A stretch of 64,000 bases of DNA from Gracilariopsis chorda (lineage: Eukaryota > Rhodophyta > Florideophyceae > Gracilariales > Gracilariaceae): the NCBI GenBank assembly GCA_003194525.1, contig NBIV01000098.1, forward strand, positions 124,001 to 188,000. Reading direction: 5' to 3'. Every line of letters starts with the position of its first letter. Position 1 is the first letter of the stretch. A model generated the notes under the pieces. That model did no database searches. It was not told the DNA's origin and worked only from the letters and a program-made list of their open reading frames with translations. Below, one piece after another: positions 32,592-42,455 of the stretch. The translations under genes were made by a program, and so were the position numbers.

Positions 32592-32983
32592 CTCAGTTAC
32601 ACTAATATGACGAAAATGGCCCGTATGAGATGAATGTGAGAGAATAGGCACCATATCTGAGCCCTTTGCATCCTATTCTTGGAAACCAAGAACTACATAC
32701 GTACTCTGTTGTGTGGACGATACAAGTGTGTAATTAATACCTCTTTTACATCCAGAAGTGACCGTGACTCAAAGTAAAACACGAATTCGTCTTGACGCGG
32801 ACTTAATTGGTCACTGGCCCTGTCAAAGAGTCCTTGTGCGAACGCTGCAGGACTGTTTTCGTGACGGCGCCTCCAGAAAAAATCGACGGTATCCGTCACC
32901 ACGCGTGACGTTGAGTAGTCAACGTGGAACAAACAAAACTGCGGTGAAAAGAACGGATAAATCTCAAAGATCCCCAAAGGTGC

Positions 32984-33012
32984 GATCGTTTCAATTACAA
33001 ACACAATTGGAA
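32984..33012 (+). promoter_or_regulatory. Conserved promoter-like block upstream of A, copy IV
   Basis: Inverted-repeat partner of 20092-20120; the same 29-base block as in copies I and II, 160 bp upstream of the A start codon. Confidence 0.5.
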
Positions 33013-33172
33013 TAGTTGTGCTCGTTTTTGCTGTCGGACAGACTTAACTATACATACTATATGGAAGCAGTCGGAGCAAACAAAGAAATTGACCCCCATT
33101 CTCTCTGCCACCCACCACACACCACTACTAGTCACCTCGCCCGAGAATCGATTGCTATACCCTGTGGTTATC

Positions 33173-33703
33173 ATGCTTTCCCTCATCTTGGACATTGTTC
33201 TGGTTGTCGCGTTGACGACATCAATCGGGAAAACAAAAAGAGCCCGCCTATTGAAAAAAGAAAAGAAACGGGTTTTGGATGAAAGACTACAACACACGGA
33301 GAAATTAACACGAACTGTGCAGAATCTCGCAATCTCTGCAAAGCGCACTGAGGAAGAACTCCAAAAGCAACAACAAGCCGTCGAGCAGGGAAAGAAAGAG
33401 CTTGAAACTCTGAGACTCCGGATGCCCTCTGTAAGGTCTCGCTCCCTCAAGCTGCAGGCGAGGGTGAAGGTCGCTGAGCAGGAACAGGAGAATATCATGG
33501 AACGCTTGCGGCGAGAAGAAAAGAAACTTGCCTCTTCAGAGGGTGCTGTCGAAGGGTTACAGAGTAAAATAACCCGCAGACAGGATAAGACCGCGGAGCT
33601 CAAAGACAAACTTCTTAAGCTCGGTTCCCAAGTTATGGAACACAGAAGGAGATCTGGAAATGGGACGGCACAGGTTGAAGTGGAAAGCGCCATACCAGAG
33701 TAA
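33173..33703 (+). CDS. Membrane-anchored coiled-coil protein A (copy IV)
   Basis: 176 residues from the ATG at 33173. It differs from copy III by one residue noticed (Arg for Ser early in the coil, in ERLQ versus ESLQ). Anchor, GKTKRAR, long coiled coil and the full C-terminal tail are present. The inverted repeat ends one base after its stop codon. Divergent from B copy IV. Confidence 0.72.
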   Translation: MLSLILDIVLVVALTTSIGKTKRARLLKKEKKRVLDERLQHTEKLTRTVQNLAISAKRTEEELQKQQQAVEQGKKELETLRLRMPSVRSRSLKLQARVKVAEQEQENIMERLRREEKKLASSEGAVEGLQSKITRRQDKTAELKDKLLKLGSQVMEHRRRSGNGTAQVEVESAIPE

Positions 33704-33704
33704 G

Positions 33705-36282
33705 GTAGTACTGATTCCACTATTTTTCTAGGAGTATTAAAGGTAAAATAGCCACTGTCCTGATTCAGTTGTCTTCACCTTTGTAGTATGCTCCAGTACA
33801 CTTCTGCACATACTCTTTAGCTCTTCCCTTTTACTACGTTTCATTTTTGAACTTGGGTGAATGCTAGAAAACCGCTGAGGATCATAAAGGAACCCGAGGC
33901 AGTCAGAGATAGACGTTTTTAGAACCATGATACATTGGTTGAATAACGGTGAACACATCCGTATCCTTTGCAGTGGTGAACTACGCAATAAAATGCCTAG
34001 CGTCGCTTGTATGACGATGTATCTCAAGATTTTCAACATTTCAATTGGTACCTGTTTTTCTTCTCAAGAATACACAGTGCACGAAACCTCCTTTCAAACA
34101 TCGGGTCCAAAGAAATCAGCAAAGTGTCCACGATCCGTCACACCCTGTCATATCTTTCCACCTCAAATCCGGTAATTGTTGCGCAAATGCGATCATATAA
34201 ATCGCTCCATACATGCTCGGGCTCACCTCTCCAAACTTTGCTCATTTTTCGCATGGTCTCTCCTGCTGCTCCAAATTCCATTGGGAGCCCTCGATAAACT
34301 TTAATTATACCTTTCAGTGCAGTTTCGTTTGTGCATTCAGTAAATCTTTCATATCAAACTAACCATTATTTAGCAGCATTGCTTATGCAAGCGCCCCATA
34401 TGTATCTTTCTCTGAGAAGTCTATCACCGCAGCGAAGCTTTTTTTTAATCGTTCGTTGTGTAAATCAAAGGACTGCATACTTTCAACATCTTTATAAGTG
34501 CTCTTAACACGCTCGAATCAATACCGTTCACCGGCTATATGTCATCAATAAGAAACAGGCAAGTATAGGGTCTAAACCACCTGAATGCCTCATGTGCTAC
34601 CTCTCGGATTGTTTTAGTGGCCTTTATCGTTTGTGTCGCAGTGAAGCTCCAGTCCGGTGTACAATGTTTGCTAGTCCGGGAATGATCGTATACAAGTTGG
34701 CAACTTTTCCCAGTTGAAAAAATAGCGTAGCTCCAGGGAATCTTTGCCAAATATCTTCATCATCTGCAAGTCCCCGAAGAGCGCAGGTCTTCTAATGCCT
34801 TGTTTCTCATGTGCAACAAAACCAACAACCCTGTTTCCTCCGTCTTTCATCATTGCCGCCTCCAGTTTCCCTGCACATATTGTTGACGTTGTACTGTAGT
34901 CTAGTTTCAGTCGCTTGGGGTTCCTTGGATCGTTGTTAACTGGAGCACACACTCTCATTCCCAAGCGCCCCACTGACTCTTCACCGAAGCTACCTTATCT
35001 ACGAGAAAGTAGTTGATATCACGTGCATCTGCCTCAACTTTGTCAAAAAACAGGGTCTGTTTCTCATCTTTCGTTCTCAGATTTCGGATAGTTTGCCTGT
35101 TTTCCTGGGCAGTTTGGGCACGAACGTCAATAATAGTTCACAGTGCAGGACTGCGGATTCATAGCGATGGGATGACTGTTAGCCTTGTATCGCCTCATCA
35201 AATGCGTTTTACAAACCACTCAATACAGGACCGTTTCGGCGTTGTCTTGAACGATATTCTTTCTTTCGAAAGCCCTGTTCACAATGTTGTCAGCTTTGCA
35301 TAGAAGTACCAGCACGTATTTTTTCAATATCTGGGTTGCCATTCTTCTTTTTTTCTGTTGAAGGATGGCTATAGACCGACATAAGAAAAAACACAAGCTG
35401 ATGAAGAGTAAGATAATTAAGGAGACAAGTCAAAGTTTTCTAGTCTCACCAGAATTGCTGAAGCTCGGAAATGGCAAATAAAACGTGAGAAAACGCAATG
35501 TATATCCACGGGATGCAGATTGAGCGATTGACGATAAGGCAATAAGTTGAACGAGAGCGTGAGTGTCATATGCACATGTCAAGGGATTCAAAGGATGCGG
35601 TTGCACCATCGAAGGGCCATGAAACTATTCCAACAAGCAACGATTGCGAACTGGGCGCCTTCTGTCACGAGACATGTTCTGAATGTGGTAGTGAAAACAG
35701 AGAGCGCCTTTTTAAATTTAGCGCAGCGGAGTAGAACTGTTATCAAGAAGACTCCGTTGGCAGGTTTCACTGAACCGGCAAGTCTAGTGGTCTTTCCGCC
35801 CTGACCTGCGAGAGACTGGCAGATACTTGGGCAATTGTTTAGATGGTAATGGGATGAGAGACGAGACTAGACGAGAGTCGATGTCTGTTCTCCCCCGCTA
35901 CGCTGAATGAGGAAGACACCACTCGTTTTCCTCGTGATCAGTCTGCACGGAAGAAACAAAAATATTGTGCGGCTTTGTTAGCGACCATCACACCATCCTT
36001 AGGGATGGGGAGATGGTCTCTACGCGTGTGCTTTCGCGTCCGCCTAGCTAGCCTGAGGGGTTCGGATTTTCACAGTACTACCCTTCAACTCGAAATGCAA
36101 GCAAATGCGCTTGTGCGGGCGTGAAGGTAGTGCCACGCGCCCACTGCGACACGCATGACACGCTGCGAGCTGTACGAGGGAGCACTGTCGACGACTTCGA
36201 TCTCGGGCGTGCTCGTACAGCGTCTAGCACCCAGCGCTCAACGCCGCATCTTCTCCAAAGCGTCGAGCCCCGAACCATTGCG
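33705..36282. other. Gene-free transition zone
   Basis: About 2.6 kb between the accessory half and the conserved half. Minus-strand frames at 33737-34039, 34535-34750 and 34671-34973 have protein-like composition and could be debris of one decayed gene, but I recognise no family. From 35,000 to 36,282 I see nothing but AT-rich, then GC-richer, sequence leading into the next gene. Confidence 0.45.
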
Positions 36283-37563
36283 ATGACCGCCTTCTGCGCC
36301 GCGCCGTTACCCGCCCTGCGCCGTCCGCGGCAATCCCCCGCCGCGTCGCGCGCCACCCACCGATATCGCCCGCGTCTCTCTGCCGCTCGTCCGCCATCCC
36401 CCGTTCCAACGCCTCCGCCTCCCCCGCAGTCCGTTCCGCCACCCCCACTTCCGCCCCCTCCAGCAGTCGCGCACAATCCATTTCTTTCCGCCCTTTACCG
36501 CGCCTTTTCCACAGCGTCCGCGGCGTGCTTTGAGAATTTGTTTGAGGAGGGAATTCGCTGGGATGCGCCGTTCTTGGACGCCCATTCCAGAGACCGCGTG
36601 CTCGACTTGCTGGACGATTTTTTCGCATTCGCTGTAGACCCTACCATTGCCGTCTATCAAGTCCAAACCAGCGACGATGAAACACAACTGCAGTTTAATT
36701 GGACGCTGTCCTTCAATTATCCTTTGCCATGGCGCCCTCGCGTATCCGCATCAGGCGTGTCCTCCGTAACGTTATCATCGCCAACATCCGTGGAGCACAT
36801 AAAAGATGAATGGTACACATCACCAGCCACGCTAATCACTCAGTCGCTTCCCCGTGTAACTGATATGTTTTGGTTGTATCCATCACCACACTCCGAAACC
36901 GACAGAGGACAACGCAAGATGATACGTTCCACATCTCAGTATTCAATAATTCATCAAGCACCCTGCGCAGAATACCGCGTACTAGGACAGGTGGAATACT
37001 ACGAACACGAATTAATATGGGCAATGCCTGCCATACCCAAACATGCCTTCGAAGGCGGTCTACGCAAATTGGAACAGTATTCGGCCGTAAGTCCCGTCGC
37101 TCTGCGTTTGTTCGAGGATTTCGACCTCGAGGGTGATCGCGCCAATGCTCAGGATGACACCCTTACGTATCAATGGGCATTACCCGTTCCGACAACTTTG
37201 ATCGGTAGCAGTGACGTGCTTGTACAGTTTCCAATGGCGAAAGATGCTCACGTTTTGAATGTTCCAAGACGGCTTATGGCTGTTGCTCGTTTTAAGGGAT
37301 TTAGCACCAGAACCGAAGTGCAAAAACGACTGAAGGCGCTTGTGGACGCTTTGGTGGCGGACAATGTTATCCCACCAGATGAACAGAGTGTACGGTTTGG
37401 AGGTAGAAATGTGTGGGTGAGAGGATATGAATGCAAGGTAGGCTTTAATAGTAAGGGAGTGTTGAGTATGGCTATGTATGGTGGTAGTAAGGGTGTTCCG
37501 AGAGTCAATGAGATTGCTATCGACCTTACGGAGCTTGTGAATGAGCAAGATATCTGCGAGTGA
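36283..37563 (+). CDS. DUF2358 plus SOUL heme-binding domain protein, probably plastid-targeted
   Basis: I start at the ATG at 36283 (426 residues). The frame is open upstream to 36121, but that part looks like leader. The first 60 residues are rich in Ala, Pro, Arg and Ser (MTAFCAAPLPALRRPRQ), like a plastid transit peptide. A DUF2358 (NTF2-like) region follows, with FEEGIRWDAPFLD. The C-terminal third is a SOUL domain (EYRVLGQVEYYEHELIWAMP, RRLMAVARFKGFS, then GYECKVGFNSKG). Plant plastid proteins with DUF2358-SOUL architecture are known and are thought to bind tetrapyrroles; the exact ligand here is unknown. Single exon. First conserved gene right of the repeat-rich half. Confidence 0.8.
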   Translation: MTAFCAAPLPALRRPRQSPAASRATHRYRPRLSAARPPSPVPTPPPPPQSVPPPPLPPPPAVAHNPFLSALYRAFSTASAACFENLFEEGIRWDAPFLDAHSRDRVLDLLDDFFAFAVDPTIAVYQVQTSDDETQLQFNWTLSFNYPLPWRPRVSASGVSSVTLSSPTSVEHIKDEWYTSPATLITQSLPRVTDMFWLYPSPHSETDRGQRKMIRSTSQYSIIHQAPCAEYRVLGQVEYYEHELIWAMPAIPKHAFEGGLRKLEQYSAVSPVALRLFEDFDLEGDRANAQDDTLTYQWALPVPTTLIGSSDVLVQFPMAKDAHVLNVPRRLMAVARFKGFSTRTEVQKRLKALVDALVADNVIPPDEQSVRFGGRNVWVRGYECKVGFNSKGVLSMAMYGGSKGVPRVNEIAIDLTELVNEQDICE

Positions 37564-38856
37564 GGGGAGGGTGTCGGACGGCAGCGTAGTTAGTTAGGGT
37601 CTATGTACCGAACTGGGATGGCTAACATGTCCTGGCGGCACTGTATGTGCGCATCAGTTCTACTGTTGCAAATCGACATTGAACCCGTGAGCTCTTCAGA
37701 GGGCACAATGTGAGTCATATTGTTGTCCTGTTTGTCATCATTGCCAGGACAGTCTCGAGCGGTATTGAGTTGAAACAAACCTTGATGCAGTGGGAGCTGA
37801 CAAGTATAGAGCTCTCGAACATAACGGCCGCGTCTGGCAGGTATTCTGGAAACGAACTATTCTGGAAACGAACAACGGGACAACATATGTTAGTAGAAGG
37901 TTGCATGCATTGCCGAATGAAGGTGAATCGACGATGTGAGATGCGTGAGGTCGGACAAGGCTGAAACATTTGAGAAGACTCGACAGTGGACCAAAGCGGT
38001 TCCTTTAGCTTCTATGGTTGTGTACAACAATCGTCATTCCCGTTCCACCGATCGTCAAAGCAAAGGATGAATTGCCGAACAACGTACCAGACAGTCTGCG
38101 AGTTGCGAAAGCGGCTAACGTAATGACGCTGATACTGGAAACCGAAAAGACGGATCGGCTTTTCGCGGATGGTTTGAAGATGGTCTTGCGGGACATACAC
38201 GTCATTGCGGAAAGTTGTAGTTGGCGGCGATCACGCTGCGATTGGTCGTGTTGCTCAGAGTGACAATGGTGTTCGAATTGGTTGCCGGGAGGGGCGGATG
38301 CAGAAGGGGCCATTGCGAAAGGTCGTTAAGCGAAAAAAACGAACTGCTAACCAGCTGCACCGCGTCGGCGGCTAACAGTCGGCTCGCGATTACATGAGAA
38401 CGTCAGCAAAGGCGGCATGCATCAGCGCGGGACGGCGAGCCATCGCCGCGTCGCCGACGAGATCGTCATCGTCTTCGGCGCTGTGAAGCTGTGCATCTGA
38501 CGTGCCGACGGAGACGGAGAGCGCCCGCAGAGATCGCCGGCGTGTATAGATTGTTTTGGTCGTGCTCGCTGACAGCTGTCATCTCGTACAGTACGCGCTG
38601 GCGAATCGCGGCGCGTTTTGCTGACAGCCTTCCTTCGCTGCGCAAGTATATGCGTGGACGGCACCGCCCGTCCAAGCGCCCGCGTCCATGGCGCTCCAGT
38701 TCACTCCCTGCAATTCACCAACCTAGAACATCTCCGCTTCCACGAGCGTCACCAACATTTTTAGCAGCTTCCTCTTCGTTCTTTCAACAGCCATTCCCCA
38801 ATACCAACTTCTCTTCATTGCGCTCCACTTCGGTTGCATCAGTCCTTAAACACGCT
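37564..38856. other. Gene-free stretch
   Basis: About 1.3 kb. The last 360 bp are open in frame with the NDK gene from 38491, but their Arg/Ser-rich translation shows no conserved feature, so I read it as leader or untranslated sequence. No RNA gene recognised. Confidence 0.45.
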
Positions 38857-40002
38857 ATGGTCGTTGAGAAGATTGAGTCCACTTTGGCTCTTGTCAAACC
38901 GGATGCCTTTGATAACACAGAAAATATCATTACTATAATCAAGCGTAATGGATTTGTTATCAGCGAACGACAGGTTGTTACCTTGTCCAAGGAACGAGCC
39001 GCACAATTCTATGAGGAGCACAAGGAGCGCTCGTTCTATGATGACCTCACCACCTTTATGTCGTCCGGCCCCACACTAGCGCTCGTGCTTCGAAAGGCCG
39101 ATGCTATCACGTCGTGGAGACAGCTTATGGGACCAACCAATTCTGACAAGGCGCGTAAGGAAGCTCCAGACTCCATCCGCGCCAAGTTTGGTACCGACGG
39201 TAGCAAGAACGCTACGCATGGCTCCGATTCTCCGCAGAGCGCCGCTCGGGAAATTGCATTCTTCTTTCCGGAGTATCAGCATTCCTCCGAATTCAATGGC
39301 CAGGATGTCAGGGAGTATCTCACCAAGACTGTAACTCCCTTGCTTACCACAGCGCTCACAGAGATGTGCCGTCTCAATCCTTCCGACCCTGTCGAATGGC
39401 TGGGTCACTATCTCCTCAAATCTGCCGGTATCTCTGCTGAGCCTGCGAAACCGTCCAAGAACATTTACTTCGTGCTAGGCGGACCAGGCTCTGGCAAGGG
39501 AACACAGTGCGCCAAACTCGTTGAAAAGCTCAGCTTTGACCACTTTTCAGCAGGCGACTTGCTTCGCAATGAAGTTTCGAGTGGCTCGGAACAAGGCAAG
39601 ATGATTGGTGAAATGATCAAGGAGGGCAAGATTGTGCCCGGTCACATCACCCTTGACTTACTCAGGAACGCTATCGACGGTAGCAACGCGCCAGGTGTTT
39701 TGATCGACGGCTTTCCGCGCCAGCTTGGTCAAGCTGGCTCCTTTGAGAAGGAGGTATCCGATTTTGAGTTCGTGCTCTTTTTTGATTGCCCTGAAGAAGA
39801 AATGGAACGACGTTTGCTTCAGAGAGGAAAGACTAGCGGCCGAAGCGACGACAATATTGACAGCATTCGGAAGAGGTTCAATACTTTTGTTAACACTTCC
39901 ATGCCTGTCATTGAGTATTACGAGGCGAAGGGCAAGGTTCATAAGATCGATGCAACAATGCCGATAGACACTGTCACCGAAGCTATTCTCAAACTATTCT
40001 AA
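38857..40002 (+). CDS. Nucleoside-diphosphate kinase - DPY30 - adenylate/UMP-CMP kinase fusion
   Basis: 381 residues from the ATG at 38857. The frame opens at 38491, so a longer N-terminus is possible. Residues 1-140 are an NDK domain with Lys14 in VKPDA and the phospho-acceptor His121 in NATHGSDS. Residues 151-190 form a Dpy-30-type helix pair ([13 protein letters not shown], then [13 protein letters not shown]). Residues 202-381 are a nucleoside-monophosphate kinase with P-loop GGPGSGKGT (208-216), [15 protein letters not shown] and [10 protein letters not shown], closest in pattern to UMP-CMP kinases. It should interconvert nucleotide mono-, di- and triphosphates; the DPY30 motif usually mediates dimer docking. 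NDK-DPY30 proteins are best known from cilia (NME5, RSP23). Confidence 0.9.
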   Translation: MVVEKIESTLALVKPDAFDNTENIITIIKRNGFVISERQVVTLSKERAAQFYEEHKERSFYDDLTTFMSSGPTLALVLRKADAITSWRQLMGPTNSDKARKEAPDSIRAKFGTDGSKNATHGSDSPQSAAREIAFFFPEYQHSSEFNGQDVREYLTKTVTPLLTTALTEMCRLNPSDPVEWLGHYLLKSAGISAEPAKPSKNIYFVLGGPGSGKGTQCAKLVEKLSFDHFSAGDLLRNEVSSGSEQGKMIGEMIKEGKIVPGHITLDLLRNAIDGSNAPGVLIDGFPRQLGQAGSFEKEVSDFEFVLFFDCPEEEMERRLLQRGKTSGRSDDNIDSIRKRFNTFVNTSMPVIEYYEAKGKVHKIDATMPIDTVTEAILKLF

Positions 40003-40228
40003 TACGATAGAGGCCATGAGCACAGCGTTGTGCGGCGCTGCGGCCTTGTTTTGTTTTGTTGAGGTTGTGTGCTTGTGGTTGGGTGTATGTGTGACTTGGA
40101 CTACTAAATTTTGTGTGCTGCGGTAGGATTGTAGAAGTGGCGACGGCATCAACAATATCATGTTTCTTTCACGACCAGTGTAGCGTAGTAATCGAGAGCT
40201 CGAATGCAGTCCACCGGAGGGGTGCAGC

Positions 40229-41329
40229 TCACTTGTTTGACTTGTGATCTTCAAAGGTCTTTCGTAGTTCACGGTCGCCTCTTACCTCCCTGATGAAATC
40301 ACCGGCAGTGTCCTCAGCAGCAAGGTGGGCGAACTTACTCCTTCCAGCCCGTCCAAGCTGCCCATGCTTAACTTGTAGCGGTTTTGGAAGTGCCGTTCGA
40401 TCGTATTTCTCACCTTCGGTTGGTTGATTGTAGTCTCTGTTATATATCTCCGTTGAAAAGCGACCAGTCTCATCCTTTTCAAGAAAGAACGGTCCCATCT
40501 TGTAAGAGCGCTGCAGAAAGGCGGGTTTCGAGGGTTTATTTGAGGGAGTTTCCTGATCGTTGGGAATTTGGTCGTTGTGCTCTTCGTCTTTCCGCTCCGC
40601 AGTCACGTTCTTGCGCTCTGCCCATGCCTTGTCTGCTTCTCGATCGCGCTTGATTCGGTGTAACTCGCGAACGCGCCATAGAGCGAATTCAGCTTCTCTA
40701 TCCTCTTCGTAGTCGCGATCATCAGGTAGCTGTTCATTTTCGTTTATTCCGTCAAGCTGTCTATCTTCGTCGTTGAGCAAGTCGGTTACGAGTTGACGCG
40801 CTTCATTACGTCTCCGGCGATAACGCTGTTCCGCCTCGACGACACACTTTTCTTGGTGTTGCTTACTGTCATCAACCCGCGGTTTGACGAAGAGGGGGCG
40901 GAATGTTGATGGTGTAGGCTCTTCGTCCTTGTCGTTGCTTTCCTGCTCATTGTCTTGTTCCGAGTTGGACGATTGTGAAGACGAGGAGCTGGAAGAAGAG
41001 AGTTGTGTAACGTGCCGACGTTGATTGATTATTAGCTCGTTCTGCCGTGGGGTGTGTGGTTCTGGAGGTTCGATAACGGGGTCGGACTTTGTGACAGGAA
41101 GAAATCCAGTTGGTGTTCCGCGCTGCTTAGATTGTTGTTCAGGCTGTGGCTGCGAGACGACACGGGCTACGAATCTTTTTCTGCGAGGGGGATTGGATTT
41201 GGGTGTTTGGTCCGTGGGTTTTGATTGCGGTTGGGGTTCACTGCGAGTGTCTGAGTCAGCCTCGGAGTCAGAATCGTTGTGAAAGACGGGAGGCTTGCCT
41301 GGAAAATAGCGCTGGCGGAGTGGCTTCAT
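40229..41329 (-). CDS. MFAP1: Microfibrillar-associated protein 1 homologue (spliceosomal B-complex protein)
   Basis: 366 residues from the ATG at 41329 (MKPLRQRYFPGKPP, matching the YWPGK-type N-terminus of the family). An earlier ATG at 41374 adds 15. The middle is acidic, Ser-rich and coiled. The C-terminal 100 residues hold the family signature: FLQRSYKMGPFF, YNRDYNQPTEGEKYDRTALP, then GRAGRSKFAHLAAEDT. MFAP1 is a spliceosome B-complex protein in animals and plants. Its presence shows the organism keeps a spliceosome even though nearly all genes here are single-exon. Convergent with the kinase fusion gene, 226 bp apart. A run of Ser codons near residue 115 is low-complexity. Confidence 0.88.
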   Translation of the reverse strand: MKPLRQRYFPGKPPVFHNDSDSEADSDTRSEPQPQSKPTDQTPKSNPPRRKRFVARVVSQPQPEQQSKQRGTPTGFLPVTKSDPVIEPPEPHTPRQNELIINQRRHVTQLSSSSSSSSQSSNSEQDNEQESNDKDEEPTPSTFRPLFVKPRVDDSKQHQEKCVVEAEQRYRRRRNEARQLVTDLLNDEDRQLDGINENEQLPDDRDYEEDREAEFALWRVRELHRIKRDREADKAWAERKNVTAERKDEEHNDQIPNDQETPSNKPSKPAFLQRSYKMGPFFLEKDETGRFSTEIYNRDYNQPTEGEKYDRTALPKPLQVKHGQLGRAGRSKFAHLAAEDTAGDFIREVRGDRELRKTFEDHKSNK

Positions 41330-41918
41330 ATGGACTGTCGACGGTTGATGGCCGTTCTGTACCAGAGGTAACATTTGAAACGCTGTGGAATCACTGATGA
41401 AGCGAACTTCCTGGGTTGGTGGGTGGAGCGATGAGAACGGCTGTGTTCAACAACTTCGGTAACACGAAGAGATACCAAGAATTGAAGGTAGCGCGAACAG
41501 CGCCGATTGGCTTCGAAGGGTCACGTCGTCAGTCTGACGGCCAAATCCAATTCTTACGAAAACCGAAAGTGCATCTGTAAGTATGACACAACACGGCTCG
41601 TGCAGTTCAGCGCTGAGATCGTGATCTGCTGCCATCGGAGACTCCGAGTGTTCAGCCTCCCTGAACCGGTGTAAGTAGCGTCGTACCACCCTTCACGCGT
41701 GCTGACGCACACCTCGTGCCACGAGATCGAACCCGGCTTCGACACTCTTCTTCGCACATCTGTCCCAATCTCTGTTATCCTTCTTTCAAACGTGTCCGTC
41801 GTCATCCGTCAATACTTCGTCTCTGCGATCCGCTCCACTCTTCCATATCCCCATTTCTCTGCGCTGCAAGCAAAGAAAATCTGCATCTGCAACACTGGGT
41901 ATCACTGCGACCTCAAAC
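41330..41918. other. Divergent spacer between MFAP1 and ClpS-like gene
   Basis: About 590 bp. No gene recognised. It should hold both promoters, but I see no element I can name. Confidence 0.5.
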
Positions 41919-42455
41919 ATGGGCAAACACAACGTCACAAGCTCACTTCTGTTTGTGGCCCCTGGTGCTCCGTTAGTGCAGACGAGTGCTTTCACTCCTG
42001 CTTTGCCGAAGTGCCCTCAGAGAATCAAGTCCGCAGCGCAGACTAGACCACCTTCGAGAGTATTCATGCAGCTCGGAGCCCCGTCCACCCAAATCGGACG
42101 ACCAAAGACCTCAATCAAGAAGGACATCGGTCGAGTAACGTCACAGCCATCTGAACCACAAGCAGACGCCGAACGCGGATCTGCAAAGGCCCGTCCACGA
42201 CGCAAGACCCAGGCAGACGAGGTGCCAATGTACAAAGTTATTTTGCTGGGCGATGAGGAGTACGTCGAGGCCCATGTTGTCACTCAGTTGCAGAAAACCG
42301 TCCAGCTGGAAAAGAAGGACGCCACCCGCATTTTCTGGGAAGCGCAGGGTTCCGGCAGCAGCATTATCTGCGTCGTTTGCGAGGAGCATGCCGAGTTTTA
42401 TGCACAACAACTTAAACGGCAAGAGATTTTTGTCGTTGTAGAAAAAGATGAGTAG
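41919..42455 (+). CDS. ClpS-like adaptor, probably plastid-targeted, atypical pocket
   Basis: 178 residues. The first 95 are a basic, Ser/Thr/Pro-rich leader consistent with a plastid transit peptide. The last 80 fit the ClpS fold: YKVILLGDEEYVEAHVV, DATRIFWEAQGSGSSIICVV, then CEEHAEFYAQQL near the end. ClpS delivers substrates with N-terminal degrons to the Clp protease. The residues that bind the N-degron in classical ClpS are changed: the N-D-D set reads G-D-E, and the key His of the VH-x-x-G segment reads Gln. So it may bind other substrates or act as a regulator rather than an N-recognin. Single exon. Confidence 0.78.
   Translation: MGKHNVTSSLLFVAPGAPLVQTSAFTPALPKCPQRIKSAAQTRPPSRVFMQLGAPSTQIGRPKTSIKKDIGRVTSQPSEPQADAERGSAKARPRRKTQADEVPMYKVILLGDEEYVEAHVVTQLQKTVQLEKKDATRIFWEAQGSGSSIICVVCEEHAEFYAQQLKRQEIFVVVEKDE

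Larger units (their letters stand above)
31327..33704 (-). repeat. Inverted repeat, right arm (2378 bp)
   Basis: Partner of 19400-21777 in opposite orientation. Carries A/B pair copy IV. The arms are far more similar to each other than the two LTRs inside the loop, so the arms were copied or homogenised after the LTR element inserted. Confidence 0.97.
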
